Assembly (NCBI GenBank): GCA_029948255.1
Contig: JALIZF010001883.1
Coordinates: 930,001-994,000 of the forward strand
Reading direction: 5' to 3'
DNA length: 64,000 nt
DNA from: Telmatactis stephensoni
Taxonomy: Eukaryota > Cnidaria > Anthozoa > Actiniaria > Isophelliidae
A program made the position numbers and the translations under genes. Below are positions 1 through 13,074 of this stretch, one piece after another. The stretch's first letter is position 1, and every line of letters starts with the position of its first letter. The notes below the pieces were generated by a model that saw only the letters and a program-made list of their open reading frames with translations, was not told the origin of the DNA and ran no database searches.

Positions 1-1396
1 TGTGATAGTTCACCAGAAATTTGTAAACTAGATGCAAGCTTTGATGCTGGTTGGCAGCGACGTGGCTCTGGAAGAGCATACAACAGTTTGTCTGGTAGGG
101 GTAATGTACTATCATGTTGCTGCTTGCAATTTCATGCAAAAAAAAGGGAATTATAACAGTATTAAGGTATCATCATGCATTGTCACTGTAACCATCAATG
201 TTGTTTTTGTAGTTTGTCATTACTGTATTAGTATGAGGGTAGGAGTATGTTGTAGTTTTCTAGTTATTAAATTGCTCAATCAGTGTTCTCAAGCTATCAT
301 TTCACTTTTCTTTCAGGACATTCAACAATGATAGGCTCAAGAAGCAAAAAAGTACTGGATTTCAAAGTCAGATGTAAGCACTGTAGGACGTGTGAAACAG
401 CTCAAAGAAACAAAAAGAAGCCTAGACCCCATGTTTGTGGACAAAACTGGAAAGGGTCAGCCAAGGCAATGGAGCCATCTATGGGTGTTGAGATGTGTAA
501 AGACCTAACTGGTATAAAATAACTTTTTGATTTTCGAACAATTTTCAGTGTATATTTACTCTTACTCTATTATATTTCTAGGAACCTTAGAAACAGTCAA
601 CAGCAAAGATGGAGACAAAATAAATGTCAATTATGCAATAGGTAATATCATTATGGATGGAGACACAACAACTATATCCCACATTCATAGTGAGGTTTGT
701 TTTCATTTAACATATTTGTTCTATTTTATTCTATTTACTTTGCCTATGGCAGGAATGCCACTACAGCTTGGCCAATAAATTACAGCAGGCCCATTTTCTA
801 AGGTTTATCTATAATTTATCATTATTATTATGATGATGATAAAGACTATAATTGTCATTTAATTACCTCTAGGTTGATGAAAAGATTGGAGTTTGGTCTG
901 ATATAGGCCATGCTAAAAAATATCTACATAGTCATCTCATAAAGGTTGGAGAAAGACATAAACTTCTCACCAAAACAGTTGCTGAGTATCTATCAAAGTG
1001 TTTTGGATACGTCCTTTCCCAGAACAAGGGCAAACCCGAGGAAATTGCCAAAGGTTGCAAAGTTATACCTAAGCATGCATTTGGGGATCATAGTTCTTGT
1101 GGTTCATGGTGCTTATATAATAAAGATCCCTCAAACTACTGCCACAAGTCATTACCATATGGGAGAGACCTTCATGGCGATGAACTTAAGGCTGAGCTAG
1201 TTCAGGTATTGAAGATTGCACTTCATTACAAGCATTAAAAATATTAGAGCACAAGGTCTGTACAGATAAAAATAATAACATTATTAATATTAGAAATGTT
1301 AGAAATGTTAGTGATATCAAAATGTATATGACATAGACAAAGCTGTTTATTAAACAACCTTTCTGAAGGCACTAAGCATGTGGAACAAAATCTAAA

Positions 1397-1591
1397 AGAC
1401 CATTTTATGGTTACCTCAGCCTTGAAACAGTGCAGTGTATTCTTTAAAAAATCAACTACAGCCCGTGGAATTTTAAAGAGTTTTCAATGTTTGTTGATGT
1501 GTACATTCAGTACATTACCATGAGCTGTAGTCAGTTTCTAAAGAATATAATACACTCTGTCCAGGCTGAGGTAACTGTAAAATGGTCTATT
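1397..1591. repeat. Foldback MITE (family a, copy 1)
   Basis: Imperfect inverted repeat in an intron of the Mutator-like gene: GACCATTTTATGGTTACCTC near 1398 pairs with GAGGTAACTGTAAAATGGTC ending near 1588. The inner arms (CAACTACAGCCCGTGG / CCATGAGCTGTAGTC) also pair. A related copy lies at 27730-27955. No coding capacity. Confidence 0.65.
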
Positions 1592-1773
1592 GTAAGGTTT
1601 TCAAATGGAAGCAAAAGAAACCAAATCATGGAAATAGACACTACTATGGCCTATTAGTCTAATATTATAGATTGGTCTAATTGTCTATTTCTGTCAATCA
1701 CAGATTTGATGCTCTACTCTGAAAAAAAAATTATTACCAAAATTATATATGCAATGAACAAATTGCTAGCTGA

Positions 1774-1911
1774 GTGATGGCACTTAATATGTGGAATGAA
1801 ACCTAATAGTCATTGTCCAATATACTCTAATAAAAACAAGGGAAACAATAGAAATAGCATCTTCTTATATCTCTTAAACTAATGTATTTTTCATGGATTA
1901 AGTGCCATCAC
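1774..1911. repeat. Short foldback MITE
   Basis: A perfect 15-bp inverted repeat, GTGATGGCACTTAAT at 1774 and ATTAAGTGCCATCAC ending at 1911, encloses ~108 bp of AT-rich DNA in the same intron as the neighbouring foldbacks. Confidence 0.6.
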
Positions 1912-1985
1912 ATAAATGAATAAATGTAATTGATAATAAATAGCACTTTAGGTGATTCTTTCATAATAGCTGACTGTAGTTAAGG

Positions 1986-2285
1986 AATATAAAACGTGTG
2001 CGCATGTCTCTGTACTGTGATATAAACACGATGGAAGATGTAGAGCAAGAGAAAAGCAAGCTTAGGAACAAGAGGCATAGCCGAGTGTTTCTCTTGCTTT
2101 TCGAGTGCTCTACATCTTCCATCGTGTTTATATCACAGTACAGAGACATGCGCGCGCGTTTTATATTGCTTTTATAAAATATTTTCGACATTTTTTGAGT
2201 GAGCCATTTCTCTGTCCTCTGATATAAACATGGTAGCCAGCCAAATGAATCAGCGCACACGTTATATCTCAGACAAGACAGTATT
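1986..2285. repeat. Foldback MITE (family b, copy 1)
   Basis: A long hairpin in the intron before the exon at 2328. The arms share TGTCTCTGTACTGTGATATAA and GGAAGATGTAGAGC, with a loop around 2080. A tail with GATATAAACATGGTAGCCAGC follows. A near-identical copy lies at 28608-28890, inside a different element. Open frames across it are products of the palindrome and not genes. Confidence 0.75.
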
Positions 2286-2564
2286 TTATAAATTCTTATA
2301 CTTGCTTTGTAATAAATATCCTTTCAGGTGTTTGATCTGTTTTCAACATATGCTGAGAAGCTAGCCCCTTTGGGATCAACACAAGCTAATGAAGCCATGA
2401 ATCAGAGTATCTCAGTTAGAGCTCCAAGTTTATTGAATCGTGTTGCCCTGACTGTTGCAACTAAAAACAAAGGAAATACAGTACTTTCTGAGGTAAATGC
2501 ATACTTCGATTTTTTATGAAAATCCTGACCCAGAGCTAATAAGCATGAAGCATATTAATTATTG

Positions 2565-2665
2565 GCCCTGTTTTTTGAAAGTGTGTTGGTACTAACCCAC
2601 AGTAAGCCTAAGAAAAACCAGTTTTAACACAGGGTTAGTGCTAACCCACCTTCAAGCAACCAGGC
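2565..2665. repeat. GGGTTAGTGCTAACCC-type short repeat
   Basis: An intronic ~100-bp unit with GTTGGTACTAACCC and GGGTTAGTGCTAACCCACC in inverted relation and a CAAGCAACCAGGC tail. A similar arrangement (TTAGCACCAACCCAGGGTTA and CAAACAACCAGACC) occurs near 22495-22585, so this is probably a MITE family. Confidence 0.4.
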
Positions 2666-3734
2666 TATACGATAAAACAGATTACATTTTTATTCTTTTA
2701 GGTGAATACAGCCAATAACATATCTCCAGGCACCTATACATTATCATTTAATAAGAACAAAGATAGGCAGTATAGTCAGCGGAAACAAAGGGAGAGTACC
2801 AGGACCTATCGTAGAAACCGTTTAGCTCGAAAGAAAGAACGAACAAAAGCTACCATTCATTCAGAGGTGATAGAGGGTCCAACCTATCACTCAGGCATAC
2901 AGTTCCAGAAATCTGATGATGATCTAACGCCAATCCCAAAACCATGTTATGCACCAATTTCATCTCCAGTGGATTTAGGCATCTCAAAGCAGAAATCATG
3001 TATTGTTGTGTTTGATCTTGAAACTTCCAACTTAGGTAAACAATATTGTAAGTGATAAACTTTTCCTCACAAGTGTACCCTAGAAACAAGGGTCTTTAAC
3101 AAAGGAGGTTCAAGGAGCCTTTGTTTATTGGTAATTGTTTCAAGCTATAGTAGCAGCTATAAGATTGGAAAGCTGAACATGCAACTGCAGATTTCACATA
3201 AACAAACTTTGCTTGTATAATAACTACAATTTTCAATAAATAATATATTGAATGTTCTCTTTCAGGTTTAAATACTGCTGAAATTTGTCAGCTTTCAGCA
3301 GCATCTCTTCCACAGAAAAACCAAACATCATCTCTATATGATCAGTATGTGATGCCCCGAAATGGTATTGCTTCAAATGCCTCCAAAGCAAATAAGCTCA
3401 CTGTGATGGCTGGGCAACTCCTCTACAAATGCAAGCCAGTCGTGACATCCAGTCTACCCAATTGCCTGAAGAGTTTTCTGGAATATTTAAAATCGTTTAA
3501 GCAGCCAATTGTTTTAGTAGCTCACAATAATAAAGTCTTCGATTCAAGAATCCTTGTGAAAGTATTCATATCATGTAACATGCTTGAAGAACTTCATTCA
3601 GTCATTGCTGGATTTGTTGACACCCTTTCACTCTTCCATGAAATGTTGCCTGACAGAAAGTCCTACAAACAAGAAGAGTTAGTTAGAGAGATTCTTGAAG
3701 TGCCTTACGATGCCCACCCACACAAAATTCAAAG

Positions 3735-4215
3735 TATGTCTTTGGTATGTAGAAGATATGTCTTTGGTATGTAAGCATTTTCTTTGGTATGTGAGAGATA
3801 TGTAGAGATTTTACATACCATAAACATACCATAACTTACATATCGTTTACATACCTAAATCACAGGAAAATGCAGGTTTTGCTCTACATACCAATTACAT
3901 ACTATGTATTACATATCATATACATACCTAAAACAACTCAACTCATTGTACATACCATATACATACCAGGCTCATGCCTGCGTTAATTAGCTAAAATACT
4001 TAGATAATTATCTAAGTATTTTAGCTATATGGAATACATACCATTTACATACCCATATTAAAATTGCCATCATACAGTTTATATATATATTTTAGCTATA
4101 TGGAATACATACCATTTACATACCCATATTGATTGCTATCATACAGTTTATGCTTAATTATTTTAGCTATATGGAATACATACCATTTACATACCCATAT
4201 TAATTGCCATTATAC
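3735..4215. repeat. Left subterminal repeats of the CACTA element
   Basis: GGTATGTA and its complement TACATACC occur many times in both orientations. Within it a unit of about 71 bp starting TTTTAGCTATATGGAATACA repeats three times (near 4020, 4091, 4163). Such clusters are the usual transposase binding sites of CACTA elements (family knowledge). Confidence 0.8.
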
Positions 4216-4727
4216 AGTTTATATATGCTTGATTATTGGTTAAAAATTATTGGTGAATTTATTTTATTTTATTTTCAAAAATCAAGCCTTAATTGCAAGA
4301 ATTAGCACATAATAAACGTTGGAAAAAGGTTTCATTTCCACAATATCACACAGTGTAAAAGTTATTCATTATTTATTTTCCATATGCATGACCACTCCTC
4401 TGGTACATGTACTATCATATAATTATACTTGCTCCATGTATCGACTAATGAGGTATAAAATAAACTTATTTCCTTTAATAAAATGTTAATAAATAAAAAT
4501 ATTATACAATGAGATGTGATCCATTTGTTCTCCACTATCATAAACTTTTGTGAGATCTTGGGAATTTTTGAAGACATATATTCCAACAATTGAGTGGTAT
4601 ATCTTTTTATATGTCAGGTAAGTAGTTGCATGAGGCTTATCGCCTCAAACGTGAATGACGTAAAAAATGTTTGCTTTTAACAGTCAAATGCAAATCTTAA
4701 CTTATACAATGATGCTGAATGCCAATA

Positions 4728-7600
4728 TCATTCTTTCTCAATTCTGTTTGGTGGAATTCCTATGTAGATGCACCCTGAGCCAGTGTTTATTAAGAAGCAC
4801 AATTGTACAATTTGTTTTACAAATATGAATGTCAATTTCTTCTTTTCTCTTTTTACAGGTATAAGGTGAGTAACTTTTGCTTTTGGCCCTTTCAAATTTG
4901 AACTTTCCATGATGTTTTTTTCGTCCCTTTCAAATTCCTCAATCATACATATATATTCGTTCAGGCCTTTACAACTACATGTTACATTGCACATTGCACT
5001 TGAACATGTCTTTTTGAAAGCAACAAAATACTTTACTGCTGCAAATGAAGTACCTGCACCCATCTGTTTCTTGAACTCCACAACTGTTGAGTCCCTTTTG
5101 GTTACTCGGTCATAGTGTTTGCTGTGAATTATATCTTTATCAAGTTTCAATCTATCAAATATTCTATATTCTATATCAAATATAGCAGTGTTTCCTGCTG
5201 CAACTTGAAGCAGGTCAATTTCATTAGGATCAGTTATTGGTATAGACTTCAAGCAGCCAAGGACATAAATTTTGAATTGTTCATCAATTGTTTCTGTTAT
5301 ATAACCGATTTCTTTTTTGTTAATCATTGTGTTACAGAATCGTCTTATTGGACACTCTTGCATTTTCTCTAGAATTTCTGGAATGTGTTGAAGGGTAGCA
5401 ACAGAGCGAATAATTTGCTCCTCCACATTTTGAGAGCCATGAAAAAGGCTCCGCAGATCGCCGTTTAAGTCCTCATAAAAGAAGCATGAACACGCCCAAA
5501 GAGGTCCATTGTTCTCAACGCAATTTGTAAGATGAAGCAGCTGATGCAAATTAAAAGTTTGAAATCGTTCATTATACATGGATGCAGCACGCAGACAAAA
5601 ATGTTCTAGAAGTGAACGTGCTTTCTTAAGATCTTGTGGTGAAATTGACTGTTTTACAAGAATATAAATGGCACAAACTAATAACATTAAATGTTGATGG
5701 TGATTGTCTGGGAGGATACCTTGCATAACCGGAAGTGCATAATACAAAAGCCACGTTCTTAGTTCTGACGCCTTGTAATGTGCACGTTCTTCGAGACTTC
5801 TTGGTATACGGCTTACCTGGTTAGGAGGCTTGATAGATGCTCTGCGACTATCGCATATCTTGATGCTTCTTCCACAGTACCACAGACTTTTACGATGTTT
5901 TTTGTCAAACCAATAAGTGAGTAATTGTTTCATAATACCTAGTAGAACTGTGTGCATATAATCAATCGCTGTCCCATTCACAATGTCATAGCCTGGAAAC
6001 CCGAACGCCATACTGGTACCTCGCACACCTTTTACCTCTGGGTTTGGTTTTCCCGCTTTTTTCATACTTATTACTTCTTTTGCTTCCTTTAGAAAATTTT
6101 TATGATTTCTCAACGGCGCCTCTTTTTCTCTATTTGCCACATTTATGTAAGAATAAATCCTACAGTTTCCCCCCTTTTCTGTTCGCAAATTTGTACCTTC
6201 TGCTTTGCAGTATGGGCAGCCGCACTCCCCATTAAATTGCTTCATACACATATATAAGCATTTTGCTGGTGCATCCATGCTGCTGCTAATAACTATACTG
6301 CGCCATGTAACCTCGACTTCATGGTCTTGTATAAACGTTTTGAACCCTTCTTTGTATAAATGGTGGAACATATCTTTAAATGGCTTTAGGAATGTTGAAA
6401 AAATTGGTTTTGTATAGCCAAACCATAAACCTGCAAATAATCGGTACTTTCTTGAATATCTTAGTTTGGGCGGCAAGTCACATATAATCAAGTATATAGG
6501 CCATATGCTAAAACTTGATGACTTGAACAATGCCACTCCGTCGGTGTTAAGCTGTAGTGATATATTGTTTGGATTTCTCAAAAAAAACATTCTCTTGGAA
6601 AAAGTTTTGATAATTTTTTCCATCAATAATATCTTCAATATTATCTGTCACGTTTCGTCTAAGCTTATCCTCTTCGTGTTTGAAGCGATAGCTTGTCAAT
6701 GCTTCAGTGAAAGAATTGCTTTCTAACATGGACTTTAATTGACAGATTATGGGAAACAATAAATGTTTCCCAAGACTTAAATTTCCCATCCTTGAAGTTT
6801 CCTTTACAATGGCAACATTCCTGTGACGGTAAAGGCTTAGATTTTCCGATGTAACTTTTACATCGGGAGCACAGGTAATGCCACTCAATTGGAGCCTTAA
6901 ATGACTTGAAATGAGTCCAAAGCATGTGCATTGTTTTTACACAGTTATTTGGTGTCGGGCAGTGAAGATAAATAAGTACAAGCAGATGTGCCATTGCAGT
7001 AGCTGTAAGACTATGAGCCATAGCGAATGTCAAAATAGCAATTACGTGCATACTTACAGTCAATGCACTGCCAGTATATAAGAGAGGATCAGTACATACA
7101 GTTTCGTCGTGGTCATCATTGAAGTCATCACTTATTATGTTGTCATCGACCTCAAACAAATCACTTTCTTCATCTGCATCTTTTTCTCCATTTTCTGAAT
7201 TATGTTCAATATCGGTTTTGAAAACCGTATTACCGAACTTTTCCCAGTCGTCATCGTTTAAGAATTCACCGACAGCGTCGTCAGTAGCTGAAGTGGCAAC
7301 TTGATCACTATGCTCGTTTTGTCCACTGGTGATCGCAGGTTCCTCGACCTCTGTTTCATCATAATCAGCTGTTAATGTCGAGTTTAAAGAAACATCACAA
7401 CCACTGTTGTCTGTGCCTATTGAACTCGCTTCCCCGTATGTTTCACGGTTATCGCCATCATTACAGTCGATTATTTGTCTGCTTGAATTTCTTTTTATAT
7501 GTCGTCCTCTTGTTCTTTTGGGTACTTTGGAAGGTGAAATGTCTTCATGCAAGTAGGAACGGTATTGCCCGCGTTTCTGTCCTTTCTTTGAATTGTTCAT
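4728..7600 (-). pseudogene. CACTA/EnSpm-type transposase, frameshifted
   Basis: Starts at ATG 7598-7600 with a basic N-terminus (KKGQKRGQYR), then an acidic linker, a Cys-rich block (YLCSRCKSYIG, ECCHCKGNF), and the core. The core has PNNISLQLNTDGV, FSIWPIYLIICDLPPKLRY, LFAGLWFGYTKP, then DAPAKCLYMCMKQFNGECGC, GTAIDYMHTVLLGIMKQLL, and a C-terminal block with LRTWLLYYALPVMQGILPD and FQTFNLHQLLHLTNCVENNG. These blocks in this order are those of animal EnSpm/CACTA transposases. Two single-base frame changes break it: one near 6765 (just after KSWETFIV) and one near 6590 at a run of eight T on the coding strand. The second sits at a homopolymer and could be a sequencing error. The stop is at 4728. 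A functional element would need these frames restored or a transposase supplied by another copy. Confidence 0.82.
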
Positions 7601-7609
7601 ATTGATAAT

Positions 7610-9244
7610 ATCAGACTAGTGCCTGCTTGAATAAATCTAGTGTATTAAACTACAAAGGAACCGCCGCAACTCTACGTACGTTTGGCCTGAACGGTCGTCA
7701 GTATGGGACAGTTTCTGGATATTCTCCTACGATTGATTTATCGGTGCCTTGAAAAATTGAAACGGTTGTACATTAATTATAAATAAAGGAAGAGTGTAGA
7801 AATTAAATGTTATCCACTGTCTCAAAAGATTGTTTGCTGCACGCATATAGTCTATTTTAAAACTTTGCTGCAAGTTGATTCAAACAATATAAGCAGTGCA
7901 TTAAGTGACATATCAATTAACACCTTTTGAAATAAGCAAGCACCCATTAGATTCACGGACTCCGAGAGTTTTAGATTTTGTGATAAAAAATCTAGTGAGC
8001 TACAGTTTTCATTGCCAATACAGATAAATATTCACAAACGTAGTTTTAGATTTTATACAAGTTTTTAAAGCAAAAAAATATACAGGCAGTTGAGTTGAGA
8101 CCTCATTGCCGGAGGAATTCAGGTAATCGACGTCCCGCCTGCAAGGTCAAACAGTTTAGCAGGAGCTTTTTAGCGAACCTTCACGTGCTATTGATAAGAG
8201 CTGTAACTGACCACGGAAATTTTTCCGTGACTTAGCTCGTCAGATTTATCTTTGGAAATGTCAGTAACACTACAGCAGTAACCACGGGAGAAGCTTGAAA
8301 GATCTGATTATCGTAATTTTCTGGTCGACAGTTGCTAACTGTAACCAAATTGAATTTGCATGCTTTGGCGGGATGCAGCAGAGTTCGCATGACGAGGGCT
8401 CGCGTTAGCAAGTTTAGATAAGACTTCACTAGTTTCCGGATCACGTTATTGCAATTATCACGCATATTAAGCTAGAGGGAGTTGTATGTTATAATCATTA
8501 GAGTACCGAGACAAGAATGAAACAGCGATACCGTGACATGACAATGAATCATTATAATTTCATGTTTTCCATAAATCGTGAAAAGTCTCTCTCTCGTTTA
8601 AGTGCCAGAAAAGCCGTAACTGTAAAATGCGAAAAAGCACGTAAAATTTCTAATCTATGAATTATTGCCATTCAAAGTTCAGGAACTATCATCCTTTCGC
8701 GAAAATCTACGATTTCACGGCTTTGTTTCAAGCAAAATGAAAAGTGTGATTAACTAAACCTACGAAGATGGTTTAATTATATTAATTTCCGTTTTTATGA
8801 CAGAAGTTTCTAGGCAAATATTTGCACTTGTTCATTTATCTTTTATCTTTCATTCCATTGAGTTAAGCATTCTGACATTGCATAAACAATTCAGTGGCAT
8901 AACATTGCAATTCCTTCAGGCTTGGTACGTTTATTAGTCCTAGGGTACCTATATGGTGTGGCTAGTGCTAGAGTTCACATAAGGTCAAACTTTTCCCACT
9001 ATTAAATTGGTGCTTGCTTGCTTGCTTGAAAATTAATTGTATGTCACAGAACGTACTGTTTATATATCTTAACAGATCAAACAATCTGTTGAAATCATAG
9101 ATAATCAAAAAGGGTGCTAATGTACAATCTCACATTACACGTAACTGATTGTTAATTTGGCGCCCATTTTTCCAAGACTCACTTCAAATCCATTTGCCAG
9201 CGCTAACGAAGTTCGTACCGTTTCATAAGCTTTTTATTTGGAAG
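7610..9244. other. Intergenic region between the divergent CACTA genes
   Basis: About 1.6 kb between the start of the minus-strand transposase and the start of the plus-strand BEN gene. No coding exon or long repeat is seen. It probably holds divergent promoters, but I cannot point to a specific TATA box or start site. Confidence 0.5.
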
Positions 9245-12200
9245 ATGGCAAAGTTTGGACTTGTTCTATTTTATATCGACTGTAAAGTCGACGTTATCAA
9301 AAAATCCATGTGTGTGTTACGCCAAGGTTTCAAGGCGGGAAACGATGTCGAGGTAACAATTAGAAGAGAAAGATACTTAGCGAGGATCATAAGAACTAAC
9401 AGTAAGTACTGATCATGAATTGATGATCCCAATTTTTCTTTTGTTTTTAACTTTTGTCCATGGTGAGAAATTCACATGAAGAACGTTTGGCTAGTCCTAT
9501 TTCAAAACTAGTTTGAGCTATAATTACTACTCTTTACAGAGTGCGAGCAGCCCTTGACTGCCTTGTGTGCAGAAGCGTGTAAATTGATAGACGATGCAAC
9601 GAAGTCAGGTAATTCTTTCCAAGTCTTATTTTTTGATTATACACTCGATTGCAGAAAGGTTATAGTCTTCATTTTACAAGTATACAAATATCTAATGAGA
9701 TGCACAACCATAAATATCATGAATGAATACTACAACCTTTCTGCAATCGAGTGTATCCACATTGAAAGCATAGAAAATATGCTTTTTATAGGTACCCGAA
9801 TTTATATTTATATTGATAGAATATCTCTATTTAGGAAAAAGAAAACCAGAAGAGCTAATTGCCATACTTGACAAGGCCCTCCGTGACTCATCTGTGACCC
9901 AGGCTGATCCCTCCATGGCCAAGTCACAACATGGACGAAAGAGGAGGAAAATAGATTACAATGTGTTAGGTATACTGAGCGAGCTTTCAAGATCACTAAT
10001 ATAATACAAAGTACAATCAAGCATATCATAGTTAATTCAGTGATTTTTTTTTGTCAAAAACAGTTTCAGCGGATTTGGAAGAGACTGATGCAATACCTGA
10101 AAAAGAAACAATAAATGATAAAAGAAATGGAAAAAAACGCAGAAACAACAACAGTGGTGAAGACGGCGAAAAAGGAGGAAAGAAAAAGACAAAGGCATCT
10201 AATGCCAGTAAAAACGAAGAAAAGAGTATACAAAGTGACGTCGATTTACAAGCCGAAGATCTAGAGGTAATTATAAATGGATAGTATTATTAGGTTTTCA
10301 CTGGTCTGATCAAGCGACCAACATACTTTGCAAGTTAGATACCCAAGTTGCAATTATGCAAGAAGAAAACCTGCAGTATTTTACTTTGGAGTTTTTATTT
10401 TGTATATGGAAATTTGAGAGGTTGCAGATTCCCGCCACAACTTGTACATGTAGAGTGCGTGTTGTAATGCAATGCCACGTGGCGTAACTAAACCAATTCT
10501 TCCAGGATTGGAACTGTTAGAATTTAACTCGACGGTCGAATGAGTGGATTAAGCAGTATATCGGTTGTACCGGCAATAACTCTAACAATTTATGTAGTTA
10601 TCGACATTTCCTTTAAAGAACAAGAAAAACTGATTGCCTATAAATTTTAATTCATAAGCGGCAATGTCAATAAGTTGTTGGAAGCTGTATAAATTTTAGA
10701 ATTTTGGAGTAAGAAATACTCTGAGAAGTGGTCCGTATACGTAACTCTTTAACCTTCGTGACTAAACAAACATAACATTTAGAAGTCTCCCACATTTATT
10801 GCACGACATTCATGATCAGATAATATGGGACGTATAGAGCTAAATTCTAGTTATTGGTGCGTTACATTGCGTTGCGCAAAATAGCATAACCCAAATATAA
10901 TTCATTGGTTTCTCATGCAGGACATTATTGATATTGATGAAATACAAAGAACAAGCACCCCTGATAACACCTTTAAGCGGAAGGAAGCTCATCACTTCCA
11001 TTCAGAAGGTATTTTTATTTGAATTAATGTACAAATCTATACTTAAACAAAAAAGAGCCTGCCTGCAAGGACATGACACTAAGAAAAGTCTCCCTGTCGG
11101 GACAACCAGACTATTTGGAGTGTTTCAACTCAGTTTACCTAGCAAAATGGAGGTACAGTTAGAGTGTGAAAGCAGAATAATTGGACAACCATCACTCCTT
11201 ATTCTCAAACTACGTTTTCTCAAGAACAGCTAAGAATGCGTCACTTATAGTAAATGTCTCCTATTTTCGTCATCCTTTTTCTAGTTTTTTTGTTATTCAT
11301 TATTATTTGTCATTTATTTATTAATCCTTAGGTCAGCTGTGAGACGGAATAATTCATTAATGAGAATCCCTTCATTATTCTGCTTCAAGAAATGATCAAA
11401 CGCAGTATAATTACAAATATGTTCGTTATGTGCATCTTCAGTCAGTGAAAGTATTACAACAGCTTTATTCAAAATGACGAAAAAAGCCCTAATTCTAAAT
11501 AATCCTAAATCAGTTTATTGATTTTGCATTTTTAAAATTTAAATATAACCTTGGTGTTGAATTGATTCATAGCAATTTATGTATGATTATTATATTTTTA
11601 CAGAGACAATACTGAGCACAAAAACCAGTAGCAAAAAGAAAGAATTGCCAAAATCAAGTGGAGTTGACAAAAACAGTAAGAAGCCCAAGAAAACTGACCA
11701 CTCCCTCTCGTCAGAAGGTATATATTGCACTGTAATTACTTTGAGTGATATACAGACCATATTGTTAATGCTTTATATATTATCATTTTTGTACAGAAAC
11801 ATCAAGCAAGTCGCGTGCTTTCAAGAAAACGTCACCAACATGTGTCAGAAAAACATCAGCCAGCAGCACAGCTAGTAGCAGTGCAAGTTTTGAAGCATCT
11901 GCTGCTGGTGAATAACTTTAGCTTTTTACGATTAATGTTGTTAATTGCTAAATGATATATATTATTTTGACATATTCTCAGCAGCCAGATCACATGCGGC
12001 TGGAAAGCAACCAAAAAAGCGTCCTGGTTGTCCCAACCCAATCTGCGTGGGGTACAGGCAAGAACTTGCAACGCTCAAAGAAAAATACGGTGCCCTTGAA
12101 GCGAAATACAAAAAAATTGAAATGGCAAGAGGTACTATACATATGATACACAAACATCATTGTGATATATATAATTAGCAATTTCATTCTTTCATTCATT

Positions 12201-13074
12201 CTTCCATCCATCCATCCATCTATTCATTTATTCTTTCAAATATCCTTTCATGTATATATTTATTCATTTGTTTGTTTGTTCATGTATTCATTTGCAGGAA
12301 GGGAAATTGAGGTGACTGGTGCAAGCAATACTGGTCAGTCTGAAGGTGTCATGAGTCGGGAACAAGCAAATGAAAAAAAGGTATGCGAATCAAAAACACA
12401 CTTGCATATGTTATTTGTCTTAATTCCATTTCAGGTTAATTTTTTTCTTCTTTGTTTTTAGCTAGTAGAGCTGATACCTGGCAGTGGAGTTTTTCTGTCA
12501 AGAATAAAACTTGCTTTGTGCAAATCAAGCGCAAAGACAAAGTCTTCCCTTGCCTGCCAGCTTCTGAGGGTTTTCTTCACAGATGAAGAACTCAGAGCTG
12601 GCAAAATCTCAACTCATGGGAAAGAAGGAAACCTGCTCAACCAGACTGTCATAGCCACAATCAAAGGTAAGAATAACAAATTTATTGTTTTGCTGCTTCA
12701 TAATGCAAGGGGGATAAGAAACTGACCAAACTTTACTAAAATGGGCTTTGCAGTATTAATTAATACTGCTGAACGTTTTAGAAACTAATGAATAAATGAA
12801 TTGTTTTAAAATCATGCAGACACAAACAATTACTGAACAGACATATTCAATTTTAGCTTATTCTGGAAGACAGGACATGCCAAGTGGCGCCAAAAAGGGT
12901 GTTGCTCATGCAATGACCATGAGCATAAAAAATCTTCGCCGTGCAGAGTCAAGATCAGCCAAACTTCAACTACCAGCTGATCATGAAGAAGGCACAGATG
13001 AAAACAGTGATGAGTTGCCTGGAGCTGCAGGGCTGTCATCAGATGAAGCATCAGAGTTTGATAGTGACAATTAA
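9245..13074 (+). CDS. BEN-domain protein carried by the CACTA element (12 exons, intact)
   Basis: Every junction has GT..AG and keeps frame: 9245-9401, 9540-9608, 9835-9969, 10064-10266, 10921-11008, 11604-11717, 11797-11907, 11982-12131, 12298-12380, 12462-12666, 12857-13074. I count eleven certain exons; a short twelfth may lie upstream of the ATG. The N-terminus (MAKFGLVLFYIDCKVDVIKK ... GNDVEVTIRRERYLARII) resembles the small N-terminal module of invertebrate BEN proteins. The middle is lysine- and serine-rich and disordered (basic tracts GRKRRKID, GKKRRNNN), then a coiled-coil-like stretch (ELATLKEKYGALEAKYKKIE). The C-terminal BEN domain runs from LVELIPGSGVFLSRIKLALC through LACQLLRVFFTDEELRAGKI to NQTVIATIKAYSG. 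The tail is acidic. BEN domains bind DNA or chromatin proteins. No stop or frameshift is present, unlike the neighbouring transposase. It may be an accessory DNA-binding protein of the element; that role is inferred. Confidence 0.82.
9639..9756. repeat. Foldback MITE in a BEN-gene intron
   Basis: Inverted repeat of 23 bp or more: ATACACTCGATTGCAGAAAG from 9639 and its complement ending at 9756, separated by ~70 bp. It lies in the intron 9609-9834 and does not touch the splice sites. Confidence 0.75.
12180..12297. repeat. ATTC/CATC microsatellite
   Basis: Interrupted runs of TTCATTCATTC, CATCCATCCATC and TTTGTTTGTTTG at the 3' end of a BEN-gene intron, reaching the acceptor at 12296-12297. 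Confidence 0.7.

Larger units (their letters stand above)
1..3716 (+). pseudogene. Mutator-like transposase with C-terminal DEDDh exonuclease, 5' part (split by an insertion)
   Basis: The gene runs off the left edge. Exons read by splice sites and frame: <1-94, 317-511, 582-694, 873-1205, 2328-2492, 2702-3035, 3266-3716. The first six encode a Mutator-type transposase: an FDAGWQRRG block with the first acidic residue, a CxxCxxCE zinc-like motif followed by HVCGQNWKGSAKAMEP, a second aspartate in MDGDTTT, and a late glutamate in QANEAMNQS. A basic linker (about 2760-2850) leads into a DEDDh 3'-5' exonuclease: VVFDLETS (Exo I) in the exon ending at 3035 and HNNKVFDSRIL (Exo II) near 3525. The domain stops just before Exo III because a CACTA element entered at 3716/3717; the remainder is at 13905-14277. 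No frameshift was found in these exons, so the copy was probably intact before the insertion. Family knowledge: transposase cuts DNA ends; the role of the fused exonuclease is unknown to me. Confidence 0.85.

Noticed and set aside
1961..2260. 99-codon minus-strand frame
   Set aside because: Lies across a palindromic MITE; both arms give mirror-like peptides.
4909..6726. Plus-strand frames opposite the CACTA transposase
   Set aside because: Antisense shadows without family features or splice support.
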